In this document: piece by piece, positions 53,068-62,704 of the stretch
Numbering within the stretch: the first letter of the stretch is position 1
Layout: every line of letters begins with the position of its first letter
Origin: Mycetocola_A sp015752285
Lineage (GTDB): Bacteria > Actinomycetota > Actinomycetes > Actinomycetales > Microbacteriaceae
Direction: 5' to 3'
Length of the DNA: 64,000 nucleotides
NCBI RefSeq assembly: GCF_015752285.1
Contig: NZ_JADOUY010000002.1
Location: 124,001-188,000 of the forward strand
Position numbers and translations under genes: made by a program
Notes under the pieces: generated by a model
What the model saw: only the letters and a program-made list of their open reading frames with translations
Told to the model about the DNA's origin: nothing
Databases searched by the model: none

Positions 53068-54486
53068 ATGACCGATACCACCGAGAACGTCTCGCAAACC
53101 CCGTCAGCCGTCGACGATGCGATCCGCACCGCCGTCGCTGGCGGATTGCCGTCCACCATCGCCGATCTCTCGCGTCTGGTGCGGATTCCGAGCGTGTCCT
53201 GGGCGGCGTTCGATCCCGCTCATGTGCGGGAGAGTGCGGATGCCGTCGCCGCGCTCGTTCGTGGAACCGGTGTTTTCGACAGCGTCGAGATCGCCCAGGC
53301 TCCGGTGGGCGACGGAGGCGAGCTCGGACAGCCGGCCGTCCTTGCCACCCGCAGCGCCAGGAACGGGCGGCCAACAGTGATGCTCTATGCCCACCACGAC
53401 GTGCAGCCTCCCGGCAACGACGAGGACTGGGACTCGAAACCGTTCGAGCCGACCGTCCGTGGAGACCGAATCTACGGCAGGGGTGCCGCAGACGACAAAG
53501 CAGGAGTGATGGCGCATATCGCCTCCCTGCGGGCCCTGGTCGAAGCCGTCGGAGAGGATTTCGATCTGGGGCTCTCGCTGTTCATCGAGGGTGAAGAGGA
53601 GTTCGGCTCCCGGTCGTTCGCGAACTTCCTCAGCGCCAACCGTGACGCTCTGGCCGCAGACGCGATCATCGTCGCCGACTCGGCCAACTGGGATGAGACC
53701 ACCCCGGCCCTGACCATCGGCCTGCGCGGTAACGTCACGTTCCGGCTGACCGTGAAGACGCTCGAGCATGCCTCGCACTCCGGCATGTTCGGGGGAGCCG
53801 TCCCCGACGCCATGCTCGCCGGCATCCGTCTTCTTGCGACTCTCTGGGATGACGACGGATCCGTCGCGGTCGACGGGCTGACCCGCTCGGACGGATCGAC
53901 GCCCGACTACTCCGAGGCGCAGCTCCGCGCCGAGACCGGCCTCCTTCCCGGGGTGAGCCCGATCGGAACCGGTTCGATCCTCAGCCGGATCTGGTCGCAG
54001 CCGTCGATCACGGTGACCGGGATCGACGCGCCCACCGTCGCGAACGCCTCCAACACGCTTTCGCCGTCGATCGCGGTCAAGATCAGTGCGCGCGTCGCCC
54101 CCGGGCAGACGGCGCACGACGCAGCGGATGCGATCGAGAAGCACCTCAGGGCACACGCGCCGTTCGGGGCGGAAATCGCGATCGACGACGTCGACCTCGG
54201 AGATCCGTTTCTCGTGAACACGAGTGGTTACGCTGTCCGTGAGGCCAAGCGTGCGATGGCGGATGCCTGGGGTGTCGAGCCGGTCGAACTGGGCATCGGT
54301 GGGTCGATCCCGTTCATTTCCGATCTCGTGCGGGAATTCCCTCAGGCCGAGATCCTCGTGACGGGCGTTGAGGACCCGCACTCGCGTGCCCACAGCCCGA
54401 ACGAGTCGCTGCACCTCGGTGTGTTCCACCGGTCTGTACTCGCCGAGGCGCTCCTGCTCGCCAGGCTCAACGCCGCTCTGAAATGA
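53068..54486 (+). CDS. M20-family dipeptidase
   Basis: A 472-residue di-zinc peptidase. Metal ligands are visible: His109 and Asp111 in YAHHDVQPP, bridging Asp142 in RGAADDKAG, and the catalytic/ligand Glu pair in FIEGEEEFGS near residue 170; HASHSGMFGG is in the dimerisation domain. It probably cleaves dipeptides or related amides in the cytoplasm. In mycobacteria a relative (Rv2141c) also lies close to pyrD. No transporter is linked, so the substrate is unknown. Confidence 0.92.
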   Translation: MTDTTENVSQTPSAVDDAIRTAVAGGLPSTIADLSRLVRIPSVSWAAFDPAHVRESADAVAALVRGTGVFDSVEIAQAPVGDGGELGQPAVLATRSARNGRPTVMLYAHHDVQPPGNDEDWDSKPFEPTVRGDRIYGRGAADDKAGVMAHIASLRALVEAVGEDFDLGLSLFIEGEEEFGSRSFANFLSANRDALAADAIIVADSANWDETTPALTIGLRGNVTFRLTVKTLEHASHSGMFGGAVPDAMLAGIRLLATLWDDDGSVAVDGLTRSDGSTPDYSEAQLRAETGLLPGVSPIGTGSILSRIWSQPSITVTGIDAPTVANASNTLSPSIAVKISARVAPGQTAHDAADAIEKHLRAHAPFGAEIAIDDVDLGDPFLVNTSGYAVREAKRAMADAWGVEPVELGIGGSIPFISDLVREFPQAEILVTGVEDPHSRAHSPNESLHLGVFHRSVLAEALLLARLNAALK

Positions 54487-54592
54487 CCCGTCCTCTGCAC
54501 AGCGGGAATGCACCCAGCATGCACGCGGTTACCGTGCGTAGAATGAATACGATTTCGCAGACCCCTGCGAGCACGACGAACCAAGGAGAGTC

Positions 54593-54952
54593 ATGAGCGA
54601 CACGACGCTGACATCCGCCCCGACCGCCCACGGCGTCGGTTTGAGCGACACGGCAGCAGCCAAGGTGAAGAGCCTGCTCGAGCAGGAGGGACGCGACGAC
54701 CTGCGACTGCGCGTCGCCGTGCAGCCGGGAGGCTGCTCAGGCCTCATCTATCAGCTCTACTTCGACGAGCGGGTCCTCGACGGAGACGCCACAGTCGACT
54801 TCAACGGAGTCGAAGTGATCGTCGACAAGATGAGCGTCCCGTACCTCGATGGAGCATCCATCGATTTCGAGGACACCATCCAGAAGCAGGGTTTCACCAT
54901 CGACAACCCGAACGCCGGCGGCAGCTGCGCCTGTGGAGACAGTTTCCACTAG
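54593..54952 (+). CDS. erpA: iron-sulfur insertion protein (HesB/ErpA)
   Basis: The 119-residue A-type carrier passes iron-sulfur clusters to apo-proteins. The three conserved cysteines are Cys48 in QPGGCSGL and Cys112/Cys114 in GGSCACGDSFH. ATG with AAGGAGA upstream. It lies just before the cytochrome oxidase/bc1 region, which contains the Rieske iron-sulfur protein; the neighbouring order is shared with other actinobacteria. A strong terminator follows. Confidence 0.95.
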   Translation: MSDTTLTSAPTAHGVGLSDTAAAKVKSLLEQEGRDDLRLRVAVQPGGCSGLIYQLYFDERVLDGDATVDFNGVEVIVDKMSVPYLDGASIDFEDTIQKQGFTIDNPNAGGSCACGDSFH

Positions 54953-54974
54953 GACAATTTTCAGGAACTCATGC

Positions 54975-55014
54975 AGGGGACGCGCCGGGGACGGCGCGTC
55001 CCCTGTTCCTTTTC
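54975..55014 (+). terminator. Rho-independent terminator after erpA
   Basis: AGGGGACGCGCC pairs perfectly with GGCGCGTCCCCT (12-bp stem, 6-nt loop), followed by GTTCCTTTT. Confidence 0.9.
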
Positions 55015-55125
55015 CGGCGCACAGAGCCGCAGGAAACCGGGCAGCGCGTGCGAAATGGTCGAGAGCGGGTGCCTCCATCGGGCTAGACTGATGGCTGTAA
55101 CAACACTGTCATCGAAAGGTCCCAG

Positions 55126-56028
55126 GTGCGCTCGAATCGTCGACTCCGATGGGCTGCTATACCGGTTGCTCTCACGCTTGCCGTGGTTCTCGCCGGCTGT
55201 ACCCAGGCCGAACTGCACGGCTATCTCCCCGGTTTCGTGGAGGGCGAAGCGCCCGTCACGAACCACACCGAGCGCATAGCCGGTCTGTGGACAACGTCAT
55301 GGATCGTCCTCCTCGGAGTCGGTCTCCTGACCTGGGGTCTCATCATCTGGGCCATCGTGGTCTACCGCCGCAGGAAAGGCCAGACCGGCCTTCCCGTCCA
55401 GATGCGCTACAACATGCCGATCGAGATCTTCTACACGATCGTCCCTCTCATCCTCGTGCTCGGATTCTTCGCCTTCACGGCGCGTGACCAGGCCGCGATC
55501 GAGACGCAGTACGAGAACCCGGATGTCGAAATCGAGGTTTTCGCGAAGCAGTGGGCGTGGGACTTCGTCTACTCCGGCGCCGTCGACGGCGAAGACGTCT
55601 GGTCGGCTGGCGTCCAGGCCGAGCAGGAAGAAGGAGCCGCGGCAGGCACCATCGACCAGGAGAAGCTCCCGACCCTGTACCTGCCGGTCGGCGCAGACGT
55701 CACCATCGCGCTCCAGTCGCGCGACGTCATCCACTCCTTCTGGGTCATCGACTTCCTGTACAAGAAAGACATGTTCCCCGGCAAGACCAACTACATGTCG
55801 TTCTCTCCGGAGCGTGAGGGAACCTACGCCGGCAAATGTGCGGAACTCTGCGGCGAATACCACTCCCTGATGCTCTTCAACGTCGAGGTTGTCTCGCAGG
55901 AGGAGTACGACGCCTACCTGCAGTCCCTCGCGGACGACGGAAATGTCGGCGACTTCGGTGAGGACTTCTCTCGTAACACCAACCTGCCGGGAACCGCGCC
56001 AGCTCGCGGCGAAGGAGAGGGCAACTAG
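55126..56028 (+). CDS. ctaC: cytochrome c oxidase subunit II
   Basis: The 300-residue lipoprotein subunit of aa3 oxidase. The signal peptide ends in the lipobox LAGC (Cys25), two membrane helices follow (about 57-80 and 98-118), then the cupredoxin domain. The CuA site is complete: His203 in VIHSFW and Cys238, Glu240, Cys242, His246 and Met249 in CAELCGEYHSLM. GTG start with AAAGG upstream; a TAGACT -10 candidate lies about 38 nt before the start. ctaD follows after 2 nt. Confidence 0.96.
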   Translation: MRSNRRLRWAAIPVALTLAVVLAGCTQAELHGYLPGFVEGEAPVTNHTERIAGLWTTSWIVLLGVGLLTWGLIIWAIVVYRRRKGQTGLPVQMRYNMPIEIFYTIVPLILVLGFFAFTARDQAAIETQYENPDVEIEVFAKQWAWDFVYSGAVDGEDVWSAGVQAEQEEGAAAGTIDQEKLPTLYLPVGADVTIALQSRDVIHSFWVIDFLYKKDMFPGKTNYMSFSPEREGTYAGKCAELCGEYHSLMLFNVEVVSQEEYDAYLQSLADDGNVGDFGEDFSRNTNLPGTAPARGEGEGN

Positions 56029-56030
56029 TC

Positions 56031-57761
56031 ATGGCTACAACACTCGAGATCCCCGCGGGCCAGGCCAGCGTCCTCAACAAGAACGCGACCCAGCGCAAGG
56101 GCAACATCATTGTCAGCTGGATCACCTCGACCGACCACAAGACGATCGGGTACATGTACCTGATCGCGTCATTCGTGTTCTTCTGCATCGCCGGCGTGAT
56201 GGCACTGATCATCCGCGCTCAGCTCTTCGAGCCCGGGCTCAGCCTCCTCGAAACCAAGGAACAGTACAACCAGCTGTTCACGATGCACGGCACGATCATG
56301 CTGCTGATGTTCGCGACCCCGCTGTTCGCCGGTTTCGCCAATGCGCTGATGCCGTTGCAGATCGGTGCGCCTGACGTCGCGTTCCCCCGACTCAACGCAT
56401 TCGCCTTCTGGCTCTTCCTCTTCGGCAGCCTGCTCGCCGTCGGCGGGTTCCTCACCCCTCAGGGTGCAGCATCCTTCGGCTGGTTCGCTTACGCCCCGCT
56501 GTCGAGCACGACGTTCTCGCCGGGAATCGGAGGCAACCTCTGGGTTCTCGGACTCGCGCTTTCCGGGTTCGGCACCATCCTCGGTGGCGTGAACTTCATC
56601 ACGACCATCATCACGATGCGCGCACCGGGCATGACGATGTTCCGGATGCCGATCTTCACCTGGAACACACTCGTCACCTCGCTGCTCGTCCTGATGGCGT
56701 TCCCGGTCCTCGCGGCCGCGCTCTTCGCCCTCGGTGCCGACCGCGTCTTCGGTGCCCACATCTACGACGCCGAGAACGGCGGAGTGATTCTCTGGCAGCA
56801 CCTATTCTGGTTCTTCGGTCACCCCGAGGTCTACATCATCGCGCTGCCGTTCTTCGGCATCGTCTCCGAGGTCTTCCCGGTGTTCAGCCGCAAACCGATC
56901 TTCGGATACAAGACCCTCGTCTATGCGACGATCTCGATCGCAGCATTGTCCGTCACCGTGTGGGCTCACCACATGTACGTGACCGGATCCGTTCTGTTGC
57001 CGTTCTTCTCACTGATGACCATGCTCATCGCGGTTCCGACCGGAGTGAAGATCTTCAACTGGGTCGGAACGATGTGGCGCGGCTCGGTGACGTTCGAGAC
57101 CCCGATGCTCTGGGCGATCGGATTCCTTGTCACGTTCACCTTCGGTGGGCTGACCGGTGTCATCCTTGCGTCGCCTCCGCTCGACTTCCATGTGTCCGAC
57201 AGCTACTTCGTCGTCGCGCACTTCCACTATGTGGTGTTCGGAACCGTGGTCTTCGCGATGTTCAGCGGGTTCTACTTCTGGTGGCCCAAGTGGACAGGCA
57301 AGATGCTCAACGAGAAGCTGGGTTACTGGCACTTCTGGTTGCTGTTCCTCGGTTTCCACACCACCTTCCTGATCCAGCACTGGCTCGGTGTGATCGGGAT
57401 GCCGCGCCGGTACGCCACGTACTCGCCTGAAGACGGCTTCACCTGGATGAACCAGCTCTCGACGGTCGGATCGATGATCCTCGCCCTCTCGATGCTGCCG
57501 TTCTTCCTCAACGTCTACATCACGGCGCGCAAGGCGCCGAAGGTCACCGTGAACGACCCGTGGGGCTACGGCGGTTCGCTCGAATGGGCGACCTCCTGCC
57601 CGCCCCCGCGTCACAACTTCACCTCCATCCCGCGCATCCGTTCCGAACGCCCCGCGTTCGACCTGAACCACCCCGAGGCCGGCATCCCTGTCGGAATCGG
57701 CCCGGCGAAGGACGCACCGGATGCACCCACGTACGACCGCGCGGAAGGCGAAGTCAAGTAA
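56031..57761 (+). CDS. ctaD: cytochrome c oxidase subunit I
   Basis: The 576-residue, 12-helix catalytic subunit that reduces O2 to water and pumps protons. Haem and copper ligands are seen: FTMHGTIML (haem a His), FGHPEVYI (CuB His and cross-linked Tyr), WAHHMY (CuB His pair) and HFHYVVFGT (haem a3 and a His). The proton-channel motif NALMPLQIGAPD is also present. The C-terminal tail of about 70 residues is cytoplasmic. Its stop shares one nt with the ctaF start. Confidence 0.98.
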   Translation: MATTLEIPAGQASVLNKNATQRKGNIIVSWITSTDHKTIGYMYLIASFVFFCIAGVMALIIRAQLFEPGLSLLETKEQYNQLFTMHGTIMLLMFATPLFAGFANALMPLQIGAPDVAFPRLNAFAFWLFLFGSLLAVGGFLTPQGAASFGWFAYAPLSSTTFSPGIGGNLWVLGLALSGFGTILGGVNFITTIITMRAPGMTMFRMPIFTWNTLVTSLLVLMAFPVLAAALFALGADRVFGAHIYDAENGGVILWQHLFWFFGHPEVYIIALPFFGIVSEVFPVFSRKPIFGYKTLVYATISIAALSVTVWAHHMYVTGSVLLPFFSLMTMLIAVPTGVKIFNWVGTMWRGSVTFETPMLWAIGFLVTFTFGGLTGVILASPPLDFHVSDSYFVVAHFHYVVFGTVVFAMFSGFYFWWPKWTGKMLNEKLGYWHFWLLFLGFHTTFLIQHWLGVIGMPRRYATYSPEDGFTWMNQLSTVGSMILALSMLPFFLNVYITARKAPKVTVNDPWGYGGSLEWATSCPPPRHNFTSIPRIRSERPAFDLNHPEAGIPVGIGPAKDAPDAPTYDRAEGEVK

Positions 57762-58177
57762 TGAAGGCGAACGTCAACCTTTTCTGGATCCTTGCGGTCT
57801 TCTTCGTCCTCGTCACCGGGGTCTACGTCTACTGGAGCCTCGCGGCTGCGGAGGAGATCGAGTGGGTCGGAACCGTGGCGCTCGCGCTGTCGGCTCTGCT
57901 GGCACTGTTCCTCGGCTTCTACCTCAACCAGGTGCACCGTCACCAGGGTGGAGAGCTGCCCGAAGACACGCTCAGCGCCAACATCGACGACGGGGATCCC
58001 GAGATCGGGCACTTCAGCCCGTGGAGCTGGTGGCCCATCATCATGGCCGCCGGTGGAGCGCTCATGATGCTCGGGCTGTCGGTCGGCTTCTGGATCTCGT
58101 TCATCGCTGCTCCGCTGCTTCTGGTCGCGGTCATCGGCTGGACCTACGAGTACTACCGCGGTTACCACGCTCACTGA
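57761..58177 (+). CDS. ctaF: cytochrome c oxidase subunit IV (CtaF)
   Basis: The 138-residue actinobacterial subunit IV has four hydrophobic segments, begins MKANVNLFWILAVFFVLV and ends WTYEYYRGYHAH, both characteristic of CtaF. It stabilises the aa3 oxidase in the bcc-aa3 supercomplex. The start follows ctaD in a TAATG-type overlap, so it is translationally coupled. Confidence 0.94.
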   Translation: MKANVNLFWILAVFFVLVTGVYVYWSLAAAEEIEWVGTVALALSALLALFLGFYLNQVHRHQGGELPEDTLSANIDDGDPEIGHFSPWSWWPIIMAAGGALMMLGLSVGFWISFIAAPLLLVAVIGWTYEYYRGYHAH

Positions 58178-58196
58178 TACCCAGCACGCTCGACAA

Positions 58197-58224
58197 ACGG
58201 CCAGGCGCGTTCGCGCCTGGCCGT
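58197..58224. terminator. bidirectional terminator-like hairpin
   Basis: ACGGCCAGGCGCG pairs perfectly with CGCGCCTGGCCGT (13-bp stem, very short loop), 19 nt after ctaF and 14 nt before the stop of the convergent methyltransferase gene. Confidence 0.75.
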
Positions 58225-58238
58225 TCGTGCATCTACCG

Positions 58239-59096
58239 TCAGCCCCTCCGGCGCAGGGTGACAACGGTGACGGATGCCGTGACGCTGGCTGGAACATCCG
58301 CCCCTGATCCTCCACCGTCACGGCTGTGGTGAGCCGACGGACCCATCCCGATCAACAGCGCGAGAGTCTCGCGGTCGAGTTCCATACGGAAGGTCACCTC
58401 GGCCCGAGCTGTTTCGACGAAGAGCGCGGACGCGGACCGGACGAGGTCGTCGGCCTTGCCGCCGGGAACGTCGAGAGCGAGGCCGGCGTCGCGGGCCTCG
58501 CGGAGGTGGTCTCCGGTGGGAACCACGGCGATGAGGCATCCGTCATCGGCGAGCACCCGGGCGAACTCGGGCAGGTTCCGCGGAGCGAAGACACTGAGCA
58601 GTAGGTCCTGTGAGGCGTCAGCGAGGGGGAGAGGCTGCCACACGTCGAGGACGACTCCGACGGCGTCCTGCACCGCGCTGACAGCCATCCTGACCGCATC
58701 CGGTGACAGGTCGGCGGCGAGAGGCAGCGCATTCGGCAGGACGGAGACCAGTGCGTCGAGGTAGTACCCCGTTCCGCAGCCGACCTCGGCGACCCGCCGT
58801 CGCCCGGGCACGGCTTCGAGGGCTGCAGCACCCGCCGCCGCGACGGCGCTCGCTATCGGCGCATACCACCCGGTGTCGAAGAATCGCGATCGCGCGGTGA
58901 GCATGGCTACGCTGTCGCCGACGACGCGCGTGCGTGGAGGCAACAGTGAGATGTACCCGCGCTTGTTGACATCGAAGCGGTGCCCGGCGTCGCAGCCCAG
59001 GGTGAGAGCGCCTGCGGGGGAGAGCGGACGCGAGCCGGTGCCGGCGGAGAAACAGAAAGGGCAGCGAAGATTCTCTGCCAGTGTGGAGAGGATCAA
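58239..59096 (-). CDS. RlmA-like rRNA guanine-N1 methyltransferase
   Basis: The 285-residue protein begins with a zinc-binding module (CPFC at about residues 12-15, then GCDAGHRFD) and continues with a SAM domain (VAEVGCGTGYYLDAL). ARSRFFDTGWYAPI and FAPRNLPEFARVL fit RlmA/TlrB, which methylate G745 or G748 of 23S rRNA; TlrB relatives give macrolide resistance, but position and specificity cannot be read. The start is uncertain: the TTG used begins LILSTLAENLRCPFC and has only a weak site. It sits between the two respiratory operons and is probably co-transcribed with qcrB. Confidence 0.82.
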   Translation of the reverse strand: MILSTLAENLRCPFCFSAGTGSRPLSPAGALTLGCDAGHRFDVNKRGYISLLPPRTRVVGDSVAMLTARSRFFDTGWYAPIASAVAAAGAAALEAVPGRRRVAEVGCGTGYYLDALVSVLPNALPLAADLSPDAVRMAVSAVQDAVGVVLDVWQPLPLADASQDLLLSVFAPRNLPEFARVLADDGCLIAVVPTGDHLREARDAGLALDVPGGKADDLVRSASALFVETARAEVTFRMELDRETLALLIGMGPSAHHSRDGGGSGADVPASVTASVTVVTLRRRG

Positions 59097-59125
59097 CGCT
59101 GCCCGATCAGTTGGGGGACGGGGTC

Positions 59126-60751
59126 CTAATGGTGGTCGTGCGACGATTCGATCTCGGTCTGAGAGACCGGGTCGATGCGATCCTCGAAGAACCAGCGCGA
59201 GAAGCCGGCTCGGGCGCGCTGCGCGACCGAGATCTGTCCGCGTGCGTTCGGGCGGATCATCAGCGGCTTGTAGCTCTCGTGGCTGACGAGCTTCCAGCGC
59301 TCGTACTCGTCGACCGGCTCGTGAACCTCGATGTACTCGCCACCGGGGAGGCGAACGATGCGTCCGGACTCGTAACCGTGGAGAGCGATCGAACGGTCCT
59401 TCTTCTGCAGCGCAAGACAGGTCCGCTTGGCGACGAAGTAGGCGATGATCGGACCGAGGATCAGCAGGGCCTGCAGGGTGTGGATGACACCCTCCATCGT
59501 GACGTGGAAGTGCGTCGCGATGATGTCCGAGCTTGCTGCGGCCCAGAGGACGGCGTAGAAGGTGACACCCGCAGCGCCGATGGCGGTGCGTGTTGCCGCG
59601 TTGCGCGGGCGGTCGAGGATGTGGTGCTCCCGCTTGTCGCCGGTGATCCACGCTTCGAGGAAGGGGTAGATCAGCACGAGAACGATGAACAGCCCGATGA
59701 CCGCGAGCGGAACGAGGATTCCGAACGACAGCGTGTGATCGAACAGCACGATGTCCCAGTTCGATGGTGCGAGTCGGAGGCCGCCGTCGGCGAATCCGAT
59801 GTACCAGTCAGGCTGGGTTCCTGCCGAAACCGGTGATGGGTCGTACGGGCCGTAGTTCCAGATCGGGTTGATCGTGAACAGCGAGGCGATCAGCATCACG
59901 ACACCGAAGACGATGAAGAAGAATCCACCGGCCTTCGCTGCGTAGACGGGGAGCACAGGGAATCCGACGACGTTCTGCTGCGTGCGGCCCGGTCCGGCGT
60001 ACTGGGTGTGCTTGTGCACGACGACGAACAACAGGTGGAGGGCGATGAGCACGAGGATGATCGCCGGGAGCAGCAGGATGTGCAGTGAGTAGAGTCGGCC
60101 GACGATGTCGGTGCCGGGGAACTCCCCACCGAAGAGCAGGAACGACGTCCAGGTTCCGATGAGCGGAATTCCCTTGACCATACCGTCGATGATGCGCAGG
60201 CCGTTGCCCGAGAGCAGGTCGTCTGGCAGTGAGTATCCGGTGAAGCCTTCTGCCATCGCGAGGATGAAGAGGATGAAGCCGATCACCCAGTTGAGCTCAC
60301 GCGGCTTGCGGAACGCACCGGTGAAGAAGATGCGCAGCATGTGCAGGCCGATGGAGGCGACGAAGAGAAGCGCAGCCCAGTGGTGGACCTGCCGCATGAG
60401 CAGACCACCGCGGATGTCGAAGGAGAGATCGAGGGAAGATGCCATTGCGGCAGACATCTCCACGCCCTTGAGAGGAACGTATGAACCCTCGTAGTGGACC
60501 TCGGCCATCGACGCCTGGAAGAAGAACGTCAGGAAGGTACCGGACAGCAGGATGATGACGAAGCTGTACAGCGCCACCTCGCCGAGAAGGAACGACCAGT
60601 GGTCGGGGAAGATCTTGCGGCCGAGCTCCTTGACGGCGGTGGAGATACTCGTTCGCTCATCGATGTAGTTCGACGCTGCGGCGGTGAAGCCGCCTGACTT
60701 CTTCGCCGGAGTCGTTGTCGTGGGTTCGGCCGGAGCCGTGACGGTGTTCAA
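59126..60751 (-). CDS. qcrB: cytochrome bc1 complex cytochrome b subunit
   Basis: The 541-residue cytochrome b binds two b haems and the menaquinone sites. Haem ligands are in VHHWAALLFVASIGLHMLR and RLYSLHILLLPAIILVLIALHLL (parts), with about eight helices in the core and an actinobacterial C-terminal extension of about 120 residues. The start is TTG overlapping the qcrA stop as TTGA, so it is translationally coupled. It is the last gene of ctaE-qcrC-qcrA-qcrB, or next to last if the methyltransferase gene is included. Confidence 0.96.
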   Translation of the reverse strand: MNTVTAPAEPTTTTPAKKSGGFTAAASNYIDERTSISTAVKELGRKIFPDHWSFLLGEVALYSFVIILLSGTFLTFFFQASMAEVHYEGSYVPLKGVEMSAAMASSLDLSFDIRGGLLMRQVHHWAALLFVASIGLHMLRIFFTGAFRKPRELNWVIGFILFILAMAEGFTGYSLPDDLLSGNGLRIIDGMVKGIPLIGTWTSFLLFGGEFPGTDIVGRLYSLHILLLPAIILVLIALHLLFVVVHKHTQYAGPGRTQQNVVGFPVLPVYAAKAGGFFFIVFGVVMLIASLFTINPIWNYGPYDPSPVSAGTQPDWYIGFADGGLRLAPSNWDIVLFDHTLSFGILVPLAVIGLFIVLVLIYPFLEAWITGDKREHHILDRPRNAATRTAIGAAGVTFYAVLWAAASSDIIATHFHVTMEGVIHTLQALLILGPIIAYFVAKRTCLALQKKDRSIALHGYESGRIVRLPGGEYIEVHEPVDEYERWKLVSHESYKPLMIRPNARGQISVAQRARAGFSRWFFEDRIDPVSQTEIESSHDHH

Positions 60752-61830
60752 TGACGCTCCCAGAAACTCGGGCCGACAGGTTCGCGGAAGTCGCTTTGTG
60801 CGATGAGGTAGCCCTCGTCGTCGATCGCGATGGGAAGCTGCGGGAGGGGACGGGCTGCCGGTCCGAAGATCACGGCGCAGTGGTTGGTGACGTCGAACTG
60901 CGACTGGTGGCACGGGCAGAGCAGGTGGTGGGTCTGCTGCTCGTACAGTGCGACGGGACAGCCGACGTGGGTGCAGACCTTGGAGTATGCGACGATTCCG
61001 TCGTACGACCAGTCCTTCTTGTCCTCATCCTCGACGAGGTCTTCGGGCTTGAGCCGCATGAGCAGGACGATGGCCTTGGCCTTCTCCTCGAGGTAACCCT
61101 CGGAGTGCCCGACGCTGGCCAGTTCCTCCGGAATCACGTGGAAGACGGAACCGACGGTGACATCGGATGCCTTGATCGGCACACCGGACGGGTCGCGGGC
61201 GAGACGGTCGCCCTCTTTCCACATCGTGTGCTTGAGCAGGTCGACCGGGTTCTGGTTCTCGGGTGCCAGGCCGCGGAACAGCACGACCGCCGGGAGCGGG
61301 AAGGCGATGAGAGCACCGATGAGGCTGTTGCGGATCAGTGAACGCCGCCCGAAACCCGACTCGGTATTTGCTTCGTCGAAGATCTCAACGGCGCGGGCCC
61401 TGGTCTCGTCCGAGCCGCGAACCGGGTGGCGGAGGTCGATGCCTTCTTCATCGTGCATGAGTGCCTTGCCCCAGTGCACAGCGCCGATACCGATGGCGAG
61501 GAGAGCGAGAGCGAGGCCCAGACCGATGAAGAGGTTGTTGAGCCGGACCGATTCCAGGTTTTCCGGGATGATCGGGAACGCCATGTAGGCCGCGATGGCG
61601 AAGATGCTGCCGACGATCGAGAGGTAGAAGAGGGTGTAGACCGTGCGCTCAGCGCGCTTCTCTTTCTTCGGCTCGATGTCGGTGACGCGGTGCCGGTGCG
61701 GGGGGAAACCCGGGTTCGGGATCGCGTCCGCGGCCACAACCGCCGTGCCGACCGCATGTTCGATGCCGTGGCCGTGGTCTGACGAGTCCGCAGCGGCGAG
61801 TTCCTTGCCGCTGTTACCGTCCTGTGCCAT
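60748..61830 (-). CDS. qcrA: cytochrome bc1 complex Rieske iron-sulfur subunit
   Basis: The 360-residue Rieske protein of the actinobacterial type has three N-terminal membrane helices and a C-terminal 2Fe-2S domain. Cluster ligands are Cys286 and His288 in CTHVGC and Cys305 and His308 in CPCHQS; Cys291 and Cys307 can form the disulfide. A His/Asp-rich cytoplasmic N-terminus of about 60 residues precedes the helices. ATG start with AAGGAG upstream. It transfers electrons from menaquinol to QcrC. Confidence 0.96.
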   Translation of the reverse strand: MAQDGNSGKELAAADSSDHGHGIEHAVGTAVVAADAIPNPGFPPHRHRVTDIEPKKEKRAERTVYTLFYLSIVGSIFAIAAYMAFPIIPENLESVRLNNLFIGLGLALALLAIGIGAVHWGKALMHDEEGIDLRHPVRGSDETRARAVEIFDEANTESGFGRRSLIRNSLIGALIAFPLPAVVLFRGLAPENQNPVDLLKHTMWKEGDRLARDPSGVPIKASDVTVGSVFHVIPEELASVGHSEGYLEEKAKAIVLLMRLKPEDLVEDEDKKDWSYDGIVAYSKVCTHVGCPVALYEQQTHHLLCPCHQSQFDVTNHCAVIFGPAARPLPQLPIAIDDEGYLIAQSDFREPVGPSFWERH

Positions 61831-61867
61831 GGTGCTCCTTTGTAGTGCTGCGTGTAGTCATGTCTGT

Positions 61868-62683
61868 CTAGTTCGACCGTGCCGTGATCCACACGGTGAT
61901 CGCGACGATGGTGCCGAGACCGAAGATCCAGAGGAACAGGCCTTCGGCGACCGGGCCGAGCGAGCCGAGCTCGTTTCCGCCGGGCGAGGGGTTGTTCTCG
62001 ATGAACTTCAGCGCTGTGATGATGTCGCGCTTGTCTTCGGGAGAGAGATTGGCGTCGTTGAAGACGGGCATGTTCTGGGGGCCGGTGACCATGGCCTCGT
62101 AGATGTGCTCGGGAGCGACACCACCCAGGGGAGGAGCGAACTTACCCTGGGTGAGAGCACCGCCCGCTCCTGCGACGTTGTGGCACATGGCGCAGTTGAT
62201 GCGGAACAATTCGGCACCGTTGGCCGTGTCACCCTCGCCGTCGAGCAGTGACTCGTCGGGGATGCCGGGGCCGGGAGCCGTCGTCGCCACGTACTGGGCG
62301 AGTGAGAGGATCTGGTCTTCGGTGAACTGGACGGGCTTCTCGGGCGCCTGCGGGCCGTGGGCCTGCATCGGCATCCGGCCGGTACCGACCTGGAAGTCGA
62401 CGGCGGCAGCGCCGACACCGATCAGGCTGGGTGCTTCAGCGGTGCCCTCGAGGTCGAGTCCGTGGCAGGAGGCGCAGTTCGCTGCGAAGAGCTTCGCACC
62501 GTCTTCGACACTGGCTGTCGTGACCGCGGCAGGGGTCTCGGCATTCGCCGTCGTGGTGGAGAAGGCGGCGTAAGCGCCCCCGGTGAAGAGCAGCCCGGCG
62601 GCGATGAGAGAAATCGTGGCGAGAGGGGAGCGGCGGCCCTGCTTACGGCTCTTGCGAGCGGAGGGCGATGGTGTCCTGAGCAT
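61868..62683 (-). CDS. qcrC: cytochrome bc1 complex dihaem cytochrome c subunit
   Basis: The 271-residue cytochrome cc has an N-terminal signal-anchor (about 21-42), two c-type haem sites, CASCH (Cys70-His74) and CAMCH (Cys164-His168), and a C-terminal membrane helix. The two haems carry electrons directly to CtaC, so no soluble cytochrome c is needed, a hallmark of actinobacteria. ATG start, 21 nt after ctaE. Confidence 0.96.
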   Translation of the reverse strand: MLRTPSPSARKSRKQGRRSPLATISLIAAGLLFTGGAYAAFSTTTANAETPAAVTTASVEDGAKLFAANCASCHGLDLEGTAEAPSLIGVGAAAVDFQVGTGRMPMQAHGPQAPEKPVQFTEDQILSLAQYVATTAPGPGIPDESLLDGEGDTANGAELFRINCAMCHNVAGAGGALTQGKFAPPLGGVAPEHIYEAMVTGPQNMPVFNDANLSPEDKRDIITALKFIENNPSPGGNELGSLGPVAEGLFLWIFGLGTIVAITVWITARSN

Positions 62684-62704
62684 TCGTGTGAAGTCTTCCG
62701 GTTG

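Noticed and set aside
53104..54513. 469-residue minus-strand open frame opposite the M20 peptidase
   Set aside because: Low-complexity Arg/Asp/Gly/Val translation; the peptidase frame has all metal ligands.
58239..59651. Extended 470-residue version of the RlmA-like protein
   Set aside because: The extra N-terminus is antisense to qcrB and lacks motifs; the zinc-binding CPFC module marks the true N-terminal region.
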